DNA of 64,000 nt from Streptomyces sp. ITFR-16. Lineage in GTDB: Bacteria > Actinomycetota > Actinomycetes > Streptomycetales > Streptomycetaceae. Under the pieces are notes generated by a model. That model was not told the DNA's origin and made no database searches. It saw only the letters and a program-made list of their open reading frames with translations. This document shows positions 18,068 to 27,035 of this stretch, piece by piece (the first letter of the stretch is position 1; each line of letters opens with the position of its first letter). The translations under genes and the position numbers were made by a program. The stretch lies in the NCBI RefSeq assembly GCF_031844705.1, contig NZ_CP134609.1, forward strand, positions 682,001 through 746,000. Reading direction: 5' to 3'.

Positions 18068-19108
18068 ATGCCCAGCACCGCACCGACCGAACGACCCGAG
18101 GGTCTGCGGCCGCGCGCCGCGCTCGCCATGCGGCCGCAGACCGCAGACGCCCTGCTGGACGCCGGATCGCTGGCCGCGCTCGCGCGGGTCTGCGACCTCG
18201 CGCCGCTGCCCGTGCTCGACGACTTCACCACCGACCGCGCCCGCGCCGTGCTCGCGGACACCGAACTCCTGGTCACCGGCTGGGGCTGCCCGCCGCTCGA
18301 CGCCGCCGCGCTCGCCTCGGCGCCCCGGCTGCGGGCGGTCGTGCACACCGCGGGCTCCGTCCGGGGCCACATCACCGACGCCTGCTGGGAGCGCGGCATC
18401 GAGGTGTCCTCGGCAGCCGCCGCCAACGCCCTGCCGGTCGCCGAGTACACCGTCGCGATGATCCTGCTGTCCGGCAAACGGGCCCTGGAGAGGGCCCGCG
18501 ACTACCGGTCGCGACGCCTGCGCGACGACTGGCTGACCACCTCTTCCCAGGTGGGCAACTACGGCCGGACCGTGGGCATCCTGTCCGCCTCGCTCATCGG
18601 CCGCCGGGTGATCGAGCTGCTGCGCCCCTACGACCTGCGGGTGCTGCTGCACGATCCGTACGTCTCCGAGGCGGAGGCCGAGGCGCTGGGCGTCGCGGCG
18701 GTCGGGCTGGACGAACTGTTCGCGCTGAGCGACGTGGTGAGCGTCCACACCCCGCTGCTGCCCGCCACACGCGGGCTCGTCAGCCGTGAGCTGCTGATGT
18801 CCATGCGGCCGGACGGGGTGCTCCTCAACACCTCGCGGGGCGCCGTCATCGACCAGGACGCGCTCACCGACGTGCTGCGCCTCGGCCGCATCCGGGCGAT
18901 CCTCGACGTCACGGACCCCGACGCGCTGCCGGCCGGCCATCCCCTGTGGGAGTGCGAGAACGCCCTCATCACCCCGCATCTCGCCGGTTCCCAGGGCAAC
19001 GAGTGGCAGCGTCTGGTCGACCTGGCCGTGGGCGAGGCCGGACGCTGGGCCGCGGGCGACGGCTTCGCCCATCCCGTACGACGCGAAAGGCTGGCGTTTC
19101 TCGCATGA
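18068..19108 (+). CDS. D-isomer-specific 2-hydroxyacid dehydrogenase family protein
   Basis: A 346-residue protein with the 2-hydroxyacid dehydrogenase fold. The catalytic arginine lies in LLNTSRGAVID, the acidic residue near AILDVTDPDALP, and the histidine in NALITPHLAGSQGNEW. The nucleotide-binding turn is unusual: where related enzymes have GASRIG or GLGxIG, this reads SASLIG, losing the first glycine. It may still bind NAD(P) weakly or have drifted in function. It sits in the sugar ABC operon, 42 bp after the permease and overlapping the DUF2264 gene by four bases. A role in reducing a sugar-derived keto acid or ketone is likely. Confidence 0.87.
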   Translation: MPSTAPTERPEGLRPRAALAMRPQTADALLDAGSLAALARVCDLAPLPVLDDFTTDRARAVLADTELLVTGWGCPPLDAAALASAPRLRAVVHTAGSVRGHITDACWERGIEVSSAAAANALPVAEYTVAMILLSGKRALERARDYRSRRLRDDWLTTSSQVGNYGRTVGILSASLIGRRVIELLRPYDLRVLLHDPYVSEAEAEALGVAAVGLDELFALSDVVSVHTPLLPATRGLVSRELLMSMRPDGVLLNTSRGAVIDQDALTDVLRLGRIRAILDVTDPDALPAGHPLWECENALITPHLAGSQGNEWQRLVDLAVGEAGRWAAGDGFAHPVRRERLAFLA

Positions 19109-21015
19109 GCGCACCGCACCCGGACTCCCCGCTGGAGCTCCCCGCCGACGACCGGACCACGAGCCCGTTCACCGGCTACACCCGCGCGCACTGGGAGGCG
19201 GCGGCGGACGGACTGCTGTCGGCCGCCTGGCGGTGGGCCACCCCGGGCAGCGCGCTGCTCGACCTGCCGGGCCGGCCCTCCGGCTCCGGGGTCCGCTCCG
19301 ACGGCCTCGAAGGCTACGCGCGCACGTTCCTCGCCGCCGCCTTCCGGGTCGCCGGGGCGGACGGCGAGGACCCGCACGGCTGGCTCGGCCGGTACGCGGA
19401 CGGGCTCACCGCCGGCACCCGCACCCCGGGCCGGGACGACGCCGAGTCCTGGCCGCTGATCCGCGACCACAGCGTGTTCGGTCAGCCCATGGTGGAGTCG
19501 GCGTCGGTGGCCATCGGGCTGCGGCTGACCAGGCCGTGGCTCTGGGACCGGCTGGACCCGGCCGTCCAGGACCGGGCCGAACAGTGGCTGCGCGGCGCCC
19601 TGCGGCACTCCCCCGCGCCGAACAACTGGTATCTGTTCCCCTACTCGGTGGCCGGGTTCCTGGAGTCGGTGGGCCGGGGCGACGCCGAGACGGCCCGGGC
19701 CCGCGACCGGGCGCAGGACCTGATGGAGGGCTGGTACCGGGGCGGCGGCTGGTACGCGGACGGCGACGGCCGGGCCTTCGACCACTACAACGGCTGGGCG
19801 CTGCACCTGTATCCGGTGCTGGACGCCCATCTGTCGGGCGACGCCGAGCTGTCCGCGCTCTACGGGGGCCGGCTGCGCGAGCATCTGGAGGGCTTCTCGC
19901 TGCTGTTCGGCGGGGACGGGGCGCCGATCCACTTCGGCCGTTCGCTGGCCTACCGGTTCGCGGCCGGTGCCTCGGTCGGGCTGGGGGCGCTGACCGGGCA
20001 CACCCCGCTCGCACCGGGTGCGTCGCGCCGGGTGATCAGCGGGGCGCTGCGCTACTTCCTGGACCGGGGCGCGACCGGCACCGACGGGCTGCTCAGCCTG
20101 GGCTGGCACGGCCCGCACGACGCGACGCTCCAGCCCTACTCGGGCCCCGCGTCGCCCTACTGGGCCTCCAAGGCCTTCGTCTCGCTGCTCGCCCCCGCGG
20201 ACCACCCGCTGTGGACGGCGACCGAGGAGCCCGCGCCGAGCGAGGGGCCCGACCGGGTCCTCGCGCTCCCGGAGCCGGGGCTGCTCGTGCAGTCGACGCG
20301 GGCCGACGGGATCGTCCGGCTGCACAACCACGGCAGCGACCATGTCCGGCCGCACGAGGGCGAGTCGGCGGTGCAGGACGACCCGCTCTACAGCCGTCAG
20401 GCGTACTCGACGGTCACCGGTCCCACCGCCCGCGCCAACAGCGCGGACAACCACCTGGCGGTGGTGGTCGCCGGGATCCGCAGCGGTCGCCGGGCGATCC
20501 GCCCGCTGGGCGCGGGCGGCGGTGACGGCTGGGGCTGGGCCGCGTCCTGGCACCGCCCGGTGTTCGAGGGCGGTGCGCCGATGGTGCCGGGGCTGCGGGT
20601 GGAGAGCGTGACCGTGGCGCGCGGCCGGTACGAACTGCGGGTGCACCGGGTGCTCGGTGCCCCGTACGGCGCCCGGGTGGAGCAGACGGGCTGGGCGACC
20701 GGTCCGGACGAGCAGGTGACCTCCGCGCTGCACGGGCTGCACGGCTGGGAGTCCCGCGACGAGGTACGGGCCCCGCAGGGCACCGCGTACACCCCGTGGG
20801 CGGTGGTGCCCCGGCTGGGCGCGGAGGCGGAGGGCACGGTGGTCCTGGTGGCGCTGGTGGCGCTGGCCTCGCTCGGCGCGGAGCCGGGCGCGGACGCGCT
20901 CGACGCGGCGGTGAGCGGGGTGAACGTCGACGGGGACACGGTCGAGGTGTCCTGGGCCGAGGACGCGTCGACGACCCGGATCGCGTTCGGACCGGTGACG
21001 GTCACGCACGGCTGA
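19105..21015 (+). CDS. DUF2264 domain protein, probable carbohydrate-active enzyme
   Basis: A 636-residue cytoplasmic protein starting at the ATG overlapping the previous stop (ATGA). The N-terminal 370 residues fit the DUF2264 domain, an (alpha/alpha) barrel-like region with aromatic-rich segments (NNWYLFPYSVAGFLESVGRG, YRGGGWYADGDGRAFDHYNGWALHLY). The C-terminal part is beta-rich, as in heparinase- or hyaluronate-lyase-like proteins. The function of DUF2264 is not established. Its aromatic and acidic cleft residues and its location in a sugar import operon point to a hydrolase or lyase acting on the imported oligosaccharide. There is no signal peptide. It is the last gene before a hairpin terminator. 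Confidence 0.85.
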   Translation: MSAPHPDSPLELPADDRTTSPFTGYTRAHWEAAADGLLSAAWRWATPGSALLDLPGRPSGSGVRSDGLEGYARTFLAAAFRVAGADGEDPHGWLGRYADGLTAGTRTPGRDDAESWPLIRDHSVFGQPMVESASVAIGLRLTRPWLWDRLDPAVQDRAEQWLRGALRHSPAPNNWYLFPYSVAGFLESVGRGDAETARARDRAQDLMEGWYRGGGWYADGDGRAFDHYNGWALHLYPVLDAHLSGDAELSALYGGRLREHLEGFSLLFGGDGAPIHFGRSLAYRFAAGASVGLGALTGHTPLAPGASRRVISGALRYFLDRGATGTDGLLSLGWHGPHDATLQPYSGPASPYWASKAFVSLLAPADHPLWTATEEPAPSEGPDRVLALPEPGLLVQSTRADGIVRLHNHGSDHVRPHEGESAVQDDPLYSRQAYSTVTGPTARANSADNHLAVVVAGIRSGRRAIRPLGAGGGDGWGWAASWHRPVFEGGAPMVPGLRVESVTVARGRYELRVHRVLGAPYGARVEQTGWATGPDEQVTSALHGLHGWESRDEVRAPQGTAYTPWAVVPRLGAEAEGTVVLVALVALASLGAEPGADALDAAVSGVNVDGDTVEVSWAEDASTTRIAFGPVTVTHG

Positions 21016-21018
21016 GCG

Positions 21019-21050
21019 GCGTACGGGGGGGGTGCGCCCCCACCGTACGC
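21019..21050. terminator. Hairpin terminator between convergent operons
   Basis: GCGTACGG and CCGTACGC arms, extended by G-rich and C-rich strands, form a stem directly after the DUF2264 stop codon and 10 bp before the lutC stop. It can serve both strands. Confidence 0.7.
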
Positions 21051-21060
21051 GCCCCGGGCC

Positions 21061-21693
21061 CTAGGCGTCCGTACGGATCACGACCGCCAGGGTGCGCGGG
21101 CCGTGGACGCCCTCGACGCGTTCGAGTTCGATGTCGGAGGTGGCCGACGGCCCGCTGATCAGGGTCGTGGGCCGCTCCGGCACCAGCCGGGCGACCGCCT
21201 CCGGCACCCCCACCCGCACGGCCGAGAGATCGACGACGCAGACATGGAGGTCGGGCACCAGGGACAGGGCCCGCCGCCCCTGGTCGGGCGATCCGTCCAG
21301 GAAGATGGTGCCGGTCTCGGCGCAGCCGGCGGCCGACGCGGTGACGACGCCGTCGAGGGCGTCGAGCCGGGGTGCCGGGATGTCCGCGGAGTCCTCCTGG
21401 ACCTCGCCGTCGTAGGCGGTGAGCCATCGCGGGTCGAGTCCGGCGGGGACCCCGATCCGCCGGGCGCCGCGTTCCCGCAGCACCTCGGCGACGGTCTCGG
21501 CGGTCCGGTCGCGGGTGCAGGGGTGGACCTGGGCCTTGTAGTCGACCAGGCGGTCGGTGAACAGGGCCAGCCGCTCCGCGTCGGGCAGGGTGCGCCCGGT
21601 GCGGTAGGCGCGCGGGACCGGGGCGGAGGCCGTGGGGGCGAGGGCCAGGGCGTCCCGGATGCGGCCGAGCACCGTCTCACGAGCGGTCGTCAC
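21061..21693 (-). CDS. lutC: LutC, L-lactate utilisation LUD-domain protein
   Basis: A 210-residue LUD-domain protein, third component of the LutABC L-lactate oxidising complex. Motifs include GVVTASAAGCAETGTIFLDG and the terminal segment TLISGPSATSDIELERVEGVHGPRTLAVV, both hallmarks of LutC. The start is the GTG at 21693, overlapping the lutB stop (GTGA). The complex oxidises L-lactate to pyruvate on the cytoplasmic side of the membrane, passing electrons to the respiratory chain. Confidence 0.93.
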   Translation of the reverse strand: MTTARETVLGRIRDALALAPTASAPVPRAYRTGRTLPDAERLALFTDRLVDYKAQVHPCTRDRTAETVAEVLRERGARRIGVPAGLDPRWLTAYDGEVQEDSADIPAPRLDALDGVVTASAAGCAETGTIFLDGSPDQGRRALSLVPDLHVCVVDLSAVRVGVPEAVARLVPERPTTLISGPSATSDIELERVEGVHGPRTLAVVIRTDA

Positions 21694-23231
21694 TTCTCCT
21701 CCTCCTGCTGCTGGTCGCCGGTGTGCGCGTCGGCGGCGGCGCGCATCGTCGCCGCACCCTCGGCCGAGGCCAGCCAGGCGCGGAACGTCTCCTTGGGCGG
21801 GGCGGGGGTGTCGCGGCTGTCGCTCCAGCCGTCGAACGGCGGCGGCAGACGCGTGATCCTGCCGTCCCGTCCGGCGAGGGCCCGGCCGAGGCCTGCCGCC
21901 TTCTGCGCGGCCGTGTAGAGCTTCGGCCGCTTCATCACCGCGGCCGCCGCCTTCATGGCGGTCTTCTCGGCGGTGGTGCCGGACTGCTCGGTGTGCTGGT
22001 GGCGGAGCTCGACCAGCAGGGACGGGATGTCGATCTTCACCGGGCAGGCGTCGAAGCACGCCCCGCAGAGGCTGGAGGCGTACGGCAGGGAGCTGTTGGG
22101 GTCGCCCTTCGCGGCGTCCATGCCGGCGAGCTGCGGGGTCAGGACGGCACCGATCGGCCCGGGGTACGTCGAACCGTAGGCGTGGCCGCCTGCGCGCTCG
22201 TACACCGGGCAGACGTTGAGACAGGCCGAGCAGCGGATGCAGTTGAGCGCCTCGCGGCCGATCCGGTCGGCGAGGGCGGCGGTGCGGCCGTTGTCGAGGA
22301 GGACCAGATGGAAGGTCCCCGGCCCGTCGCCGGGGGTGACCCCGGTCCACATCGAGGTGTACGGGTTCATCCGCTCGCCGGTCGAGGAGCGCGGCAGGAG
22401 CTGGAGGAAGACCTCCAGGTCCCGGTAGCGCGGGAGCACCTTCTCGATGCCCATGACGGTGATCAGGGTGTCGGGCAGGGTCAGGCACATGCGGCCGTTG
22501 CCCTCGGACTCGACGACGGACAGGGTGCCGGTCTCGGCGATGCCGAAGTTGGCGCCGGAGACGGCCACCTTCGTCGTCATGAACTTCTCGCGCAGATAGG
22601 CGCGGGCGGCGGCGGCCAGGTGGGCCGGGACGTTGTCGAGGGACGGGTCGACGCCCGGGATCTCCTTGAGGAAGATCTCCCGGATCTCGTCGCGGTTGCG
22701 GTGGATCGCGGGGACCAGGATGTGCGAGGGCTTGTCGTGGGCCAGTTGCACGATGAGTTCGGCGAGGTCGGTCTCGTGCGCGGTGATGCCGAGGGTTTCC
22801 AGGTGCTCGTTGAGACCGATCTCCTGCGTGGCCATCGACTTGACCTTGATCACCTCGGTGCTGCCGGTCTCCTGGATCAGCCGGGCGACGATCTCGTTGG
22901 CCTCGACGCCGTCGCGCGCCCAGTGCACGGTGCCGCCGCGCGCGGTGACGTTGCGCTCCAGCTCCTCCAGCAGTTCGGGGAGCCGGTTCATGGTGTCGGT
23001 CTTGATGGCCGATCCGGCGTCGCGCAGCTCCTCCCAGTCGGGCAGTTCGCCGGTGACGTGGAGGCGTTTGGCGCGGATGGTGTGGGTGGCGCGGCCGAGG
23101 TTGCGGCGGAGCTGCTCGTTGTTCAGCTCGTCGTGGGCGGCAGCGGGGAACTTCCGGTCGCCGCGCAGGTTTCCCGTGCCGTACGGGGAGCGCGGCGGGG
23201 TCGCGGGCATGCCGAGAAACGTCTCGCTCAT
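21690..23231 (-). CDS. lutB: LutB, iron-sulfur protein of L-lactate oxidation
   Basis: A 513-residue protein. A LUD domain (about residues 70-300, with VSGANFGIAETGTLSVVESEGNG) is followed by two ferredoxin-type [4Fe-4S] motifs, CIRCSACLNVCP at 331-342 and CGACFDACP at 389-397, and a Gln/Glu-rich tail. This is the standard LutB/YkgF architecture and length. It starts at the ATG at 23231, overlapping the lutA stop by four bases. Confidence 0.95.
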   Translation of the reverse strand: MSETFLGMPATPPRSPYGTGNLRGDRKFPAAAHDELNNEQLRRNLGRATHTIRAKRLHVTGELPDWEELRDAGSAIKTDTMNRLPELLEELERNVTARGGTVHWARDGVEANEIVARLIQETGSTEVIKVKSMATQEIGLNEHLETLGITAHETDLAELIVQLAHDKPSHILVPAIHRNRDEIREIFLKEIPGVDPSLDNVPAHLAAAARAYLREKFMTTKVAVSGANFGIAETGTLSVVESEGNGRMCLTLPDTLITVMGIEKVLPRYRDLEVFLQLLPRSSTGERMNPYTSMWTGVTPGDGPGTFHLVLLDNGRTAALADRIGREALNCIRCSACLNVCPVYERAGGHAYGSTYPGPIGAVLTPQLAGMDAAKGDPNSSLPYASSLCGACFDACPVKIDIPSLLVELRHQHTEQSGTTAEKTAMKAAAAVMKRPKLYTAAQKAAGLGRALAGRDGRITRLPPPFDGWSDSRDTPAPPKETFRAWLASAEGAATMRAAADAHTGDQQQEEEK

Positions 23232-23995
23232 CGGGCGGCCTCCGTCAGGACGTGCGGCGAGGTGCGGGTGGAGGAGAGGATCTGGGCCAGGTGCAGGGTG
23301 CGGGTGCCGGACCGGATCCGGGAGAGACCGCCGCCGATGTGCATCAGACAGGACGAGTCGCCGGCGGTGCAGACGTCGGCGCCGGTGGTGGCGATGTGCC
23401 GCATCTTGTCCTGGAGCATGGCCGTGGAGGTGTCGGCGTTCTTCACGGCGAAGGTGCCGCCGAATCCGCAGCAGGCGTCGGCGTCGGGGAGTTCGACCAG
23501 GTCGATCGAGTCGACGGCCCGCAGCAGCCGCAGCGGTTTGTCGCCGACCCTGAGCATCCGCAGCGAGTGGCAGGTCGGGTGGTAGGTGACCCGGTGCGGG
23601 AAGTACGCACCGACGTCGGTGGCGTCCAGCACGTCCACGAGGAACTCCGACAGCTCGTACGTCTTCGCCTTCACGGTGGCCACGCCCGCGCGCAGCGCCG
23701 CGTCCCCGTACCGCTCGGCGACGGTCTCGTGCTGGTGGCGGACGGATCCGGCGCACGATCCCGACGGCATGACGACGGCCTCGATGGAGGCGTCGCCGAA
23801 CTGCTCGGCGAAGTTGCGCACCAGCGGGACGGGTTCGCGCTGGTAGCCGGTGTTGACGTGCATCTGCCCGCAGCAGGTCTGGCCCGGCGGGAAGACCACC
23901 TCGTGGCCCAGGCGGGCCAGCAGCACCGCGGTGGATTTCACCGCCTCGGGGAAGAGCGTGTCTCCCAGACAGGTGGCGAAGAGTCCGATGCGCAT
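23228..23995 (-). CDS. lutA: LutA, CCG-domain iron-sulfur protein of L-lactate oxidation
   Basis: A 255-residue protein with two cysteine-rich CCG domains (GQTCCGQMHVNTGY with CCG at 41-43, and DADACCGFGGTFAVK with CCG at 175-177), as in LutA/YkgE and the GlcF and heterodisulfide reductase families. It is the first gene of lutABC. A FadR-type operator lies 64-74 bp upstream of its start, between candidate -35 and -10 boxes. Confidence 0.95.
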   Translation of the reverse strand: MRIGLFATCLGDTLFPEAVKSTAVLLARLGHEVVFPPGQTCCGQMHVNTGYQREPVPLVRNFAEQFGDASIEAVVMPSGSCAGSVRHQHETVAERYGDAALRAGVATVKAKTYELSEFLVDVLDATDVGAYFPHRVTYHPTCHSLRMLRVGDKPLRLLRAVDSIDLVELPDADACCGFGGTFAVKNADTSTAMLQDKMRHIATTGADVCTAGDSSCLMHIGGGLSRIRSGTRTLHLAQILSSTRTSPHVLTEAAR

Positions 23996-24052
23996 GGGTC
24001 TCCCCGATCAATGCTCTGCGTGATGTTCTGCGGGTGAAGGGTGAAGGTAGCC

Positions 24053-24081
24053 GATTTATGGTCCGACCATACTACGCTCAA
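24053..24081 (-). promoter_or_regulatory. lutABC promoter with FadR-type operator
   Basis: On the minus strand TTGAGC (24081-24076) and TAAATC (24058-24053) are 17 bp apart. The palindrome TGGTCCGACCA (24059-24069) fills the spacer. TGGTnnnnnCCA-like palindromes are bound by FadR-subfamily GntR proteins such as LldR. A regulator bound here would block RNA polymerase. A near-identical palindrome precedes the regulator gene. Confidence 0.75.
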
Positions 24082-24111
24082 CCCGAAACGGGACAGAGGC
24101 CCGTCCGGGTA

Positions 24112-24164
24112 CGCGAAAGCCGTCGTGGCCGCCCCGGGAAGGGGCGGCCACGACGGCTTTCGCG
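24112..24164. terminator. Long hairpin terminator after the lactate regulator
   Basis: A near-perfect stem of about 23 bp (CGCGAAAGCCGTCGTGGCC with its complement, extended by GCCCC/GGGGC) encloses a short GGGA-type loop. It lies immediately downstream of the minus-strand regulator gene, separating it from the lutABC promoter. Confidence 0.85.
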
Positions 24165-24174
24165 CGGGCCCGGG

Positions 24175-24906
24175 TCAGGCGTGGGGCTTCTCGTCGACCA
24201 GCGTGCCGTGCAGCCCCCGGATGTGCCGCTCGACCAGATCGGCGGCCCGCGCCCCCTGGCCCGCCCGCACCAGGCGCAGCAGTTCGGTGTGGTCGGCGTT
24301 GAGCGCGGCCGCGGTCGCCGGCCAGTCCTCCGCGGCTTCGAGCGCGCGCAGGATCAGCGGGAGGACCGACTCGCGCACGGCGGAGGTGAGGGTGGAGGTC
24401 AGCTCGTTGCCGGAGCTGCGGGCGATGCGTACGTGGAAGCGGGTGTCCAGGTCGTTGAACTCGGACACGCCGATGTCCGGCGCGCCCATCCGTACGACCA
24501 GCTCCCCGGCCTCGTCGAGATCGGCCGGGGAGGCATGGCGCGCGGCGGCCTCGAAGCCGGCCCGCTCCAGCGTGACACGGGCCTCCAGCACGTCCTCCAG
24601 GCTGTAGCTGCCGAGGGCGAAGTGGAGCCGGAGCAGCCGGCCGAGGGCGTCGTCGGGGTTGCGGACGATGCGCGCACCGGCGTCCGGCCCCCGGCCCGGC
24701 TGGGCCACCAGGACACCGATGGTCTCCAGCACCCGCAGCGCCTCCCGCAGGGCGGAGCGGCTCACCCCGAGGACCGGGGCGAGCTCCCGTTCCGGCGGCA
24801 GCCGGTCACCGGCCTTGAGGTCACCGGCGAAGACGCGCTGCTCGATGCTCTGGAGCACCAGCTCATGCGTGCGAGACTGCCGTACGGGCTGCCATTCGAC
24901 GGGCAT
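24175..24906 (-). CDS. FadR/GntR-family regulator of lutABC (LldR-like)
   Basis: A 243-residue regulator with an N-terminal GntR winged helix (residues 10-80, RLPPERELAPVLGVSRSALREALRVLE). An FCD ligand domain (95-230) follows, whose acidic and histidine residues (DLDTRFHVRIA, NADHTELL, VERHIRGLH) form the usual metal-assisted carboxylate site. It lies upstream of lutABC in the same orientation, separated by a terminator, so it has its own promoter. The palindrome TGGTCGGACCA 82-92 bp upstream matches the one in front of lutA, implying autoregulation and repression relieved by L-lactate. Confidence 0.9.
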   Translation of the reverse strand: MPVEWQPVRQSRTHELVLQSIEQRVFAGDLKAGDRLPPERELAPVLGVSRSALREALRVLETIGVLVAQPGRGPDAGARIVRNPDDALGRLLRLHFALGSYSLEDVLEARVTLERAGFEAAARHASPADLDEAGELVVRMGAPDIGVSEFNDLDTRFHVRIARSSGNELTSTLTSAVRESVLPLILRALEAAEDWPATAAALNADHTELLRLVRAGQGARAADLVERHIRGLHGTLVDEKPHA

Positions 24907-24987
24907 CCGCCACCACCTGCCTCGGCCGGAGCCGTTCCCTCACCGACCAGTCCTGTCAGAACCTCCCACTATGTCACACACGGTATG

Positions 24988-24998
24988 TGGTCGGACCA
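24988..24998. promoter_or_regulatory. FadR-type operator upstream of the lactate regulator
   Basis: TGGTCGGACCA is an imperfect-centre palindrome matching the lutA operator TGGTCCGACCA read on the other strand. It lies 82-92 bp upstream of the regulator start. Confidence 0.7.
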
Positions 24999-25035
24999 GA
25001 AAGCGGTGGGGCCGCTCCCTCCCTGCGCCGTGGCT

Positions 25036-26079
25036 TCAGTACGTGACGACGATGCGCCGGGCCGGACCGTCCACCCGCACCTGTCCGCCGTACGGAATGA
25101 TCAGCTGGGGGCAGGTGTGGCCGAAGTCGACGTCGAGGACGGCCATGGTGTCGGGGGCGTACTCGCTCAGGGCGCGCAGCACCGCCGCCCGCTGCCCCGC
25201 GCGGTACGCCTCACCGGCGGCGGTCTCCAGCGGCTGTTCGAAGGACCAGTTCTTGGCGCGCGCCATGAGCAGGGCGGGGAACTGCCGCAGGAGGCCCCGC
25301 TCGCCCATGTTCCGCAGGATCCGGTACACCTCGTCGCCGCTCGGCAGTTCCTCGGAGGTCTCCAGGAACAGCACCCGCCCCGCGTACTCCTCGGCCGGCC
25401 GGATCTCCCGGTCGGCCATCAGCAGCCAGGACAGGATCTCCAGGTTGCCGCCCCAGCTCGCACCCTCCACCACCCGGTCGGCGTGGTGCCAGATCCAGGC
25501 GTCGGCGGGCAGCGTGTCGGGCTCGCGCTCGAAGGTGCGCGGGTCCTCCCAGCGGCCGCCGATGCTGCCGGTGTCCTTCGCCGGGGTCAGTTCGTACTCG
25601 CCCCGGGTGAACAGCGCGGCGCGCAGGGACTCGGCGGTCAGCGGGTGCAGGGACCCGGGGCGTCCGAGCTCGACCATCACCGATCCGCCGTGGTAGCCGA
25701 CGATGCCGAGGCGGTCGAGGAACACCAGCAGGTTGGTGTTGTCGCTGTAGCCGAAGAACGGCTTGGGGTGGGCCCGCAGCAGTTCCCGGTCCAGGTGGGG
25801 CAGCACGGTGATCTGGTCGTCGCCGCCGATGCTGGCGATGACCGCCTTGATGGTGGGGTCGGCGAAGGCCGCGTGGATGTCGGCGGCCCGCTCCTGCGGG
25901 GTGGAGCCCATCTTGCGGGTGCAGGGGTACTCCACGGGTTCGAGACCGAAGTCGTCCCGGAGTCTGCGCAGGCCCAGTTCGTACGGCAGCGGGAGGATGC
26001 CGGGGAGTCCGGACGAAGGCGACAGGATGGCGACGCGGTCACCGGGCAGGGGCTTGGCGGGGTATATGGCGGCAGTCAT
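25036..26079 (-). CDS. S66-family peptidase (LD-carboxypeptidase / MccF-like)
   Basis: A 347-residue cytoplasmic serine peptidase. The nucleophile is Ser112 in FFGYSDNTN, with the preceding oxyanion-region IGGDDQ (84-89). The later Glu and His of the Ser-Glu-His triad are expected near GGNLEIL and the C-terminal DVDFGHTCPQL. Members either trim the terminal D-residue from murein tetrapeptides or, as with MccF, cleave toxic aminoacyl-nucleotide conjugates. GYSDNTN and the full-length N-domain suit the MccF-like branch slightly better. The specificity is not settled. It is a single gene on the minus strand. Confidence 0.85.
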   Translation of the reverse strand: MTAAIYPAKPLPGDRVAILSPSSGLPGILPLPYELGLRRLRDDFGLEPVEYPCTRKMGSTPQERAADIHAAFADPTIKAVIASIGGDDQITVLPHLDRELLRAHPKPFFGYSDNTNLLVFLDRLGIVGYHGGSVMVELGRPGSLHPLTAESLRAALFTRGEYELTPAKDTGSIGGRWEDPRTFEREPDTLPADAWIWHHADRVVEGASWGGNLEILSWLLMADREIRPAEEYAGRVLFLETSEELPSGDEVYRILRNMGERGLLRQFPALLMARAKNWSFEQPLETAAGEAYRAGQRAAVLRALSEYAPDTMAVLDVDFGHTCPQLIIPYGGQVRVDGPARRIVVTY

Positions 26080-26205
26080 CCGCCGAGCGTAGACGGGACA
26101 GCGGCGGGCCGTCCGCCGGATTACGGGCGCCGGCCGGCCGGCGTCCGACGGCCGTGCGACCGGCGCAGGGACGGCGAAGGACCTGCGTACGGGCGTCGGC
26201 CCGGG

Positions 26206-26946
26206 TCAGGCCAGGACGAGCAGGTCCATCCAGCTGACGGCCGGCCGGTCCGGCTCCTGCGCCGCCGCGCGACGCAGCCGTCGCATGCCCCGCTCGAACT
26301 CCTCGTCGTCCAGGTTCCGCAGCTTCGCGTCGGTGTCGCGCCGTATCCGGTCGGCGAACGCGGCGAGGCTCGGCGCGCTCTCCTGCGGCACCGCATGCAG
26401 GGCGACCCGGGCGAAACCGGCGGCGGCGAAGGCGGCGCACGTCTCCTCGACGGTCGGATACCCCTCGACGATGCGCTCGGCCCCGGGGAAGAAACGCACC
26501 CGCAGATCCCGTGCGCACCGGCCGGGGAACGAGTTGCGCACGAGCACCGGGGCGCCGGGCTTCAGCGCCCTGCGCAACTCCCGTGCCGCCGCGGGCAGAT
26601 CAGCGATGTGGTGGACGACCGAGCCCAGCCAGGCCGCGTCCGCGCAGCCGTCCGGCACGGGAAGCGCCTCGGCGCGTCCGTCAAGGGGCTCGATCAGAGC
26701 GGTACGCGGGATCAGGTCCCGCATGGCGTCGGCCGGTTCGACCGCCAGGACGCGTACGCCGAACCAGTCGGCGAACGCCGAGGAGAAGGCACCCGTGCCC
26801 GCGCCGACGTCCAGCACGGTCGCGCCGGGCCCGAGGTCCACCTCCGCCGCGACGGCCGCCCGCCACGCGGTGAGCCCGTCACGCGGTATCTCCCGGGCGA
26901 GCCGGTAGTCCTCGGCGAAACGACGGTCGGGAGCGGTCGCTTCCAT
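26206..26946 (-). CDS. Class I SAM-dependent methyltransferase
   Basis: A 246-residue methyltransferase. Motif I is VLDVGAGTGAFSSAF near residues 60-74, the acidic residue after strand two is VEPAD, and motif II-like DAAWLGSVVHHIADL lies near 125. The UbiE/MenG-like DXGXGTG pattern is intact. The C-terminal region RRDTDAKLRNLDDEEFERGM is charged. The substrate is unknown. A site resembling the DasR operator lies 90-105 bp upstream. Confidence 0.87.
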   Translation of the reverse strand: MEATAPDRRFAEDYRLAREIPRDGLTAWRAAVAAEVDLGPGATVLDVGAGTGAFSSAFADWFGVRVLAVEPADAMRDLIPRTALIEPLDGRAEALPVPDGCADAAWLGSVVHHIADLPAAARELRRALKPGAPVLVRNSFPGRCARDLRVRFFPGAERIVEGYPTVEETCAAFAAAGFARVALHAVPQESAPSLAAFADRIRRDTDAKLRNLDDEEFERGMRRLRRAAAQEPDRPAVSWMDLLVLA

Positions 26947-27035
26947 GGGCCCTCATTCCTGGCGAAACGATCAGCCGGGCGGCGGGAGGTCGGCTCCGCC
27001 GCGCCCTGTCGGCGGATGCTAGCGACCGTCCCTCC

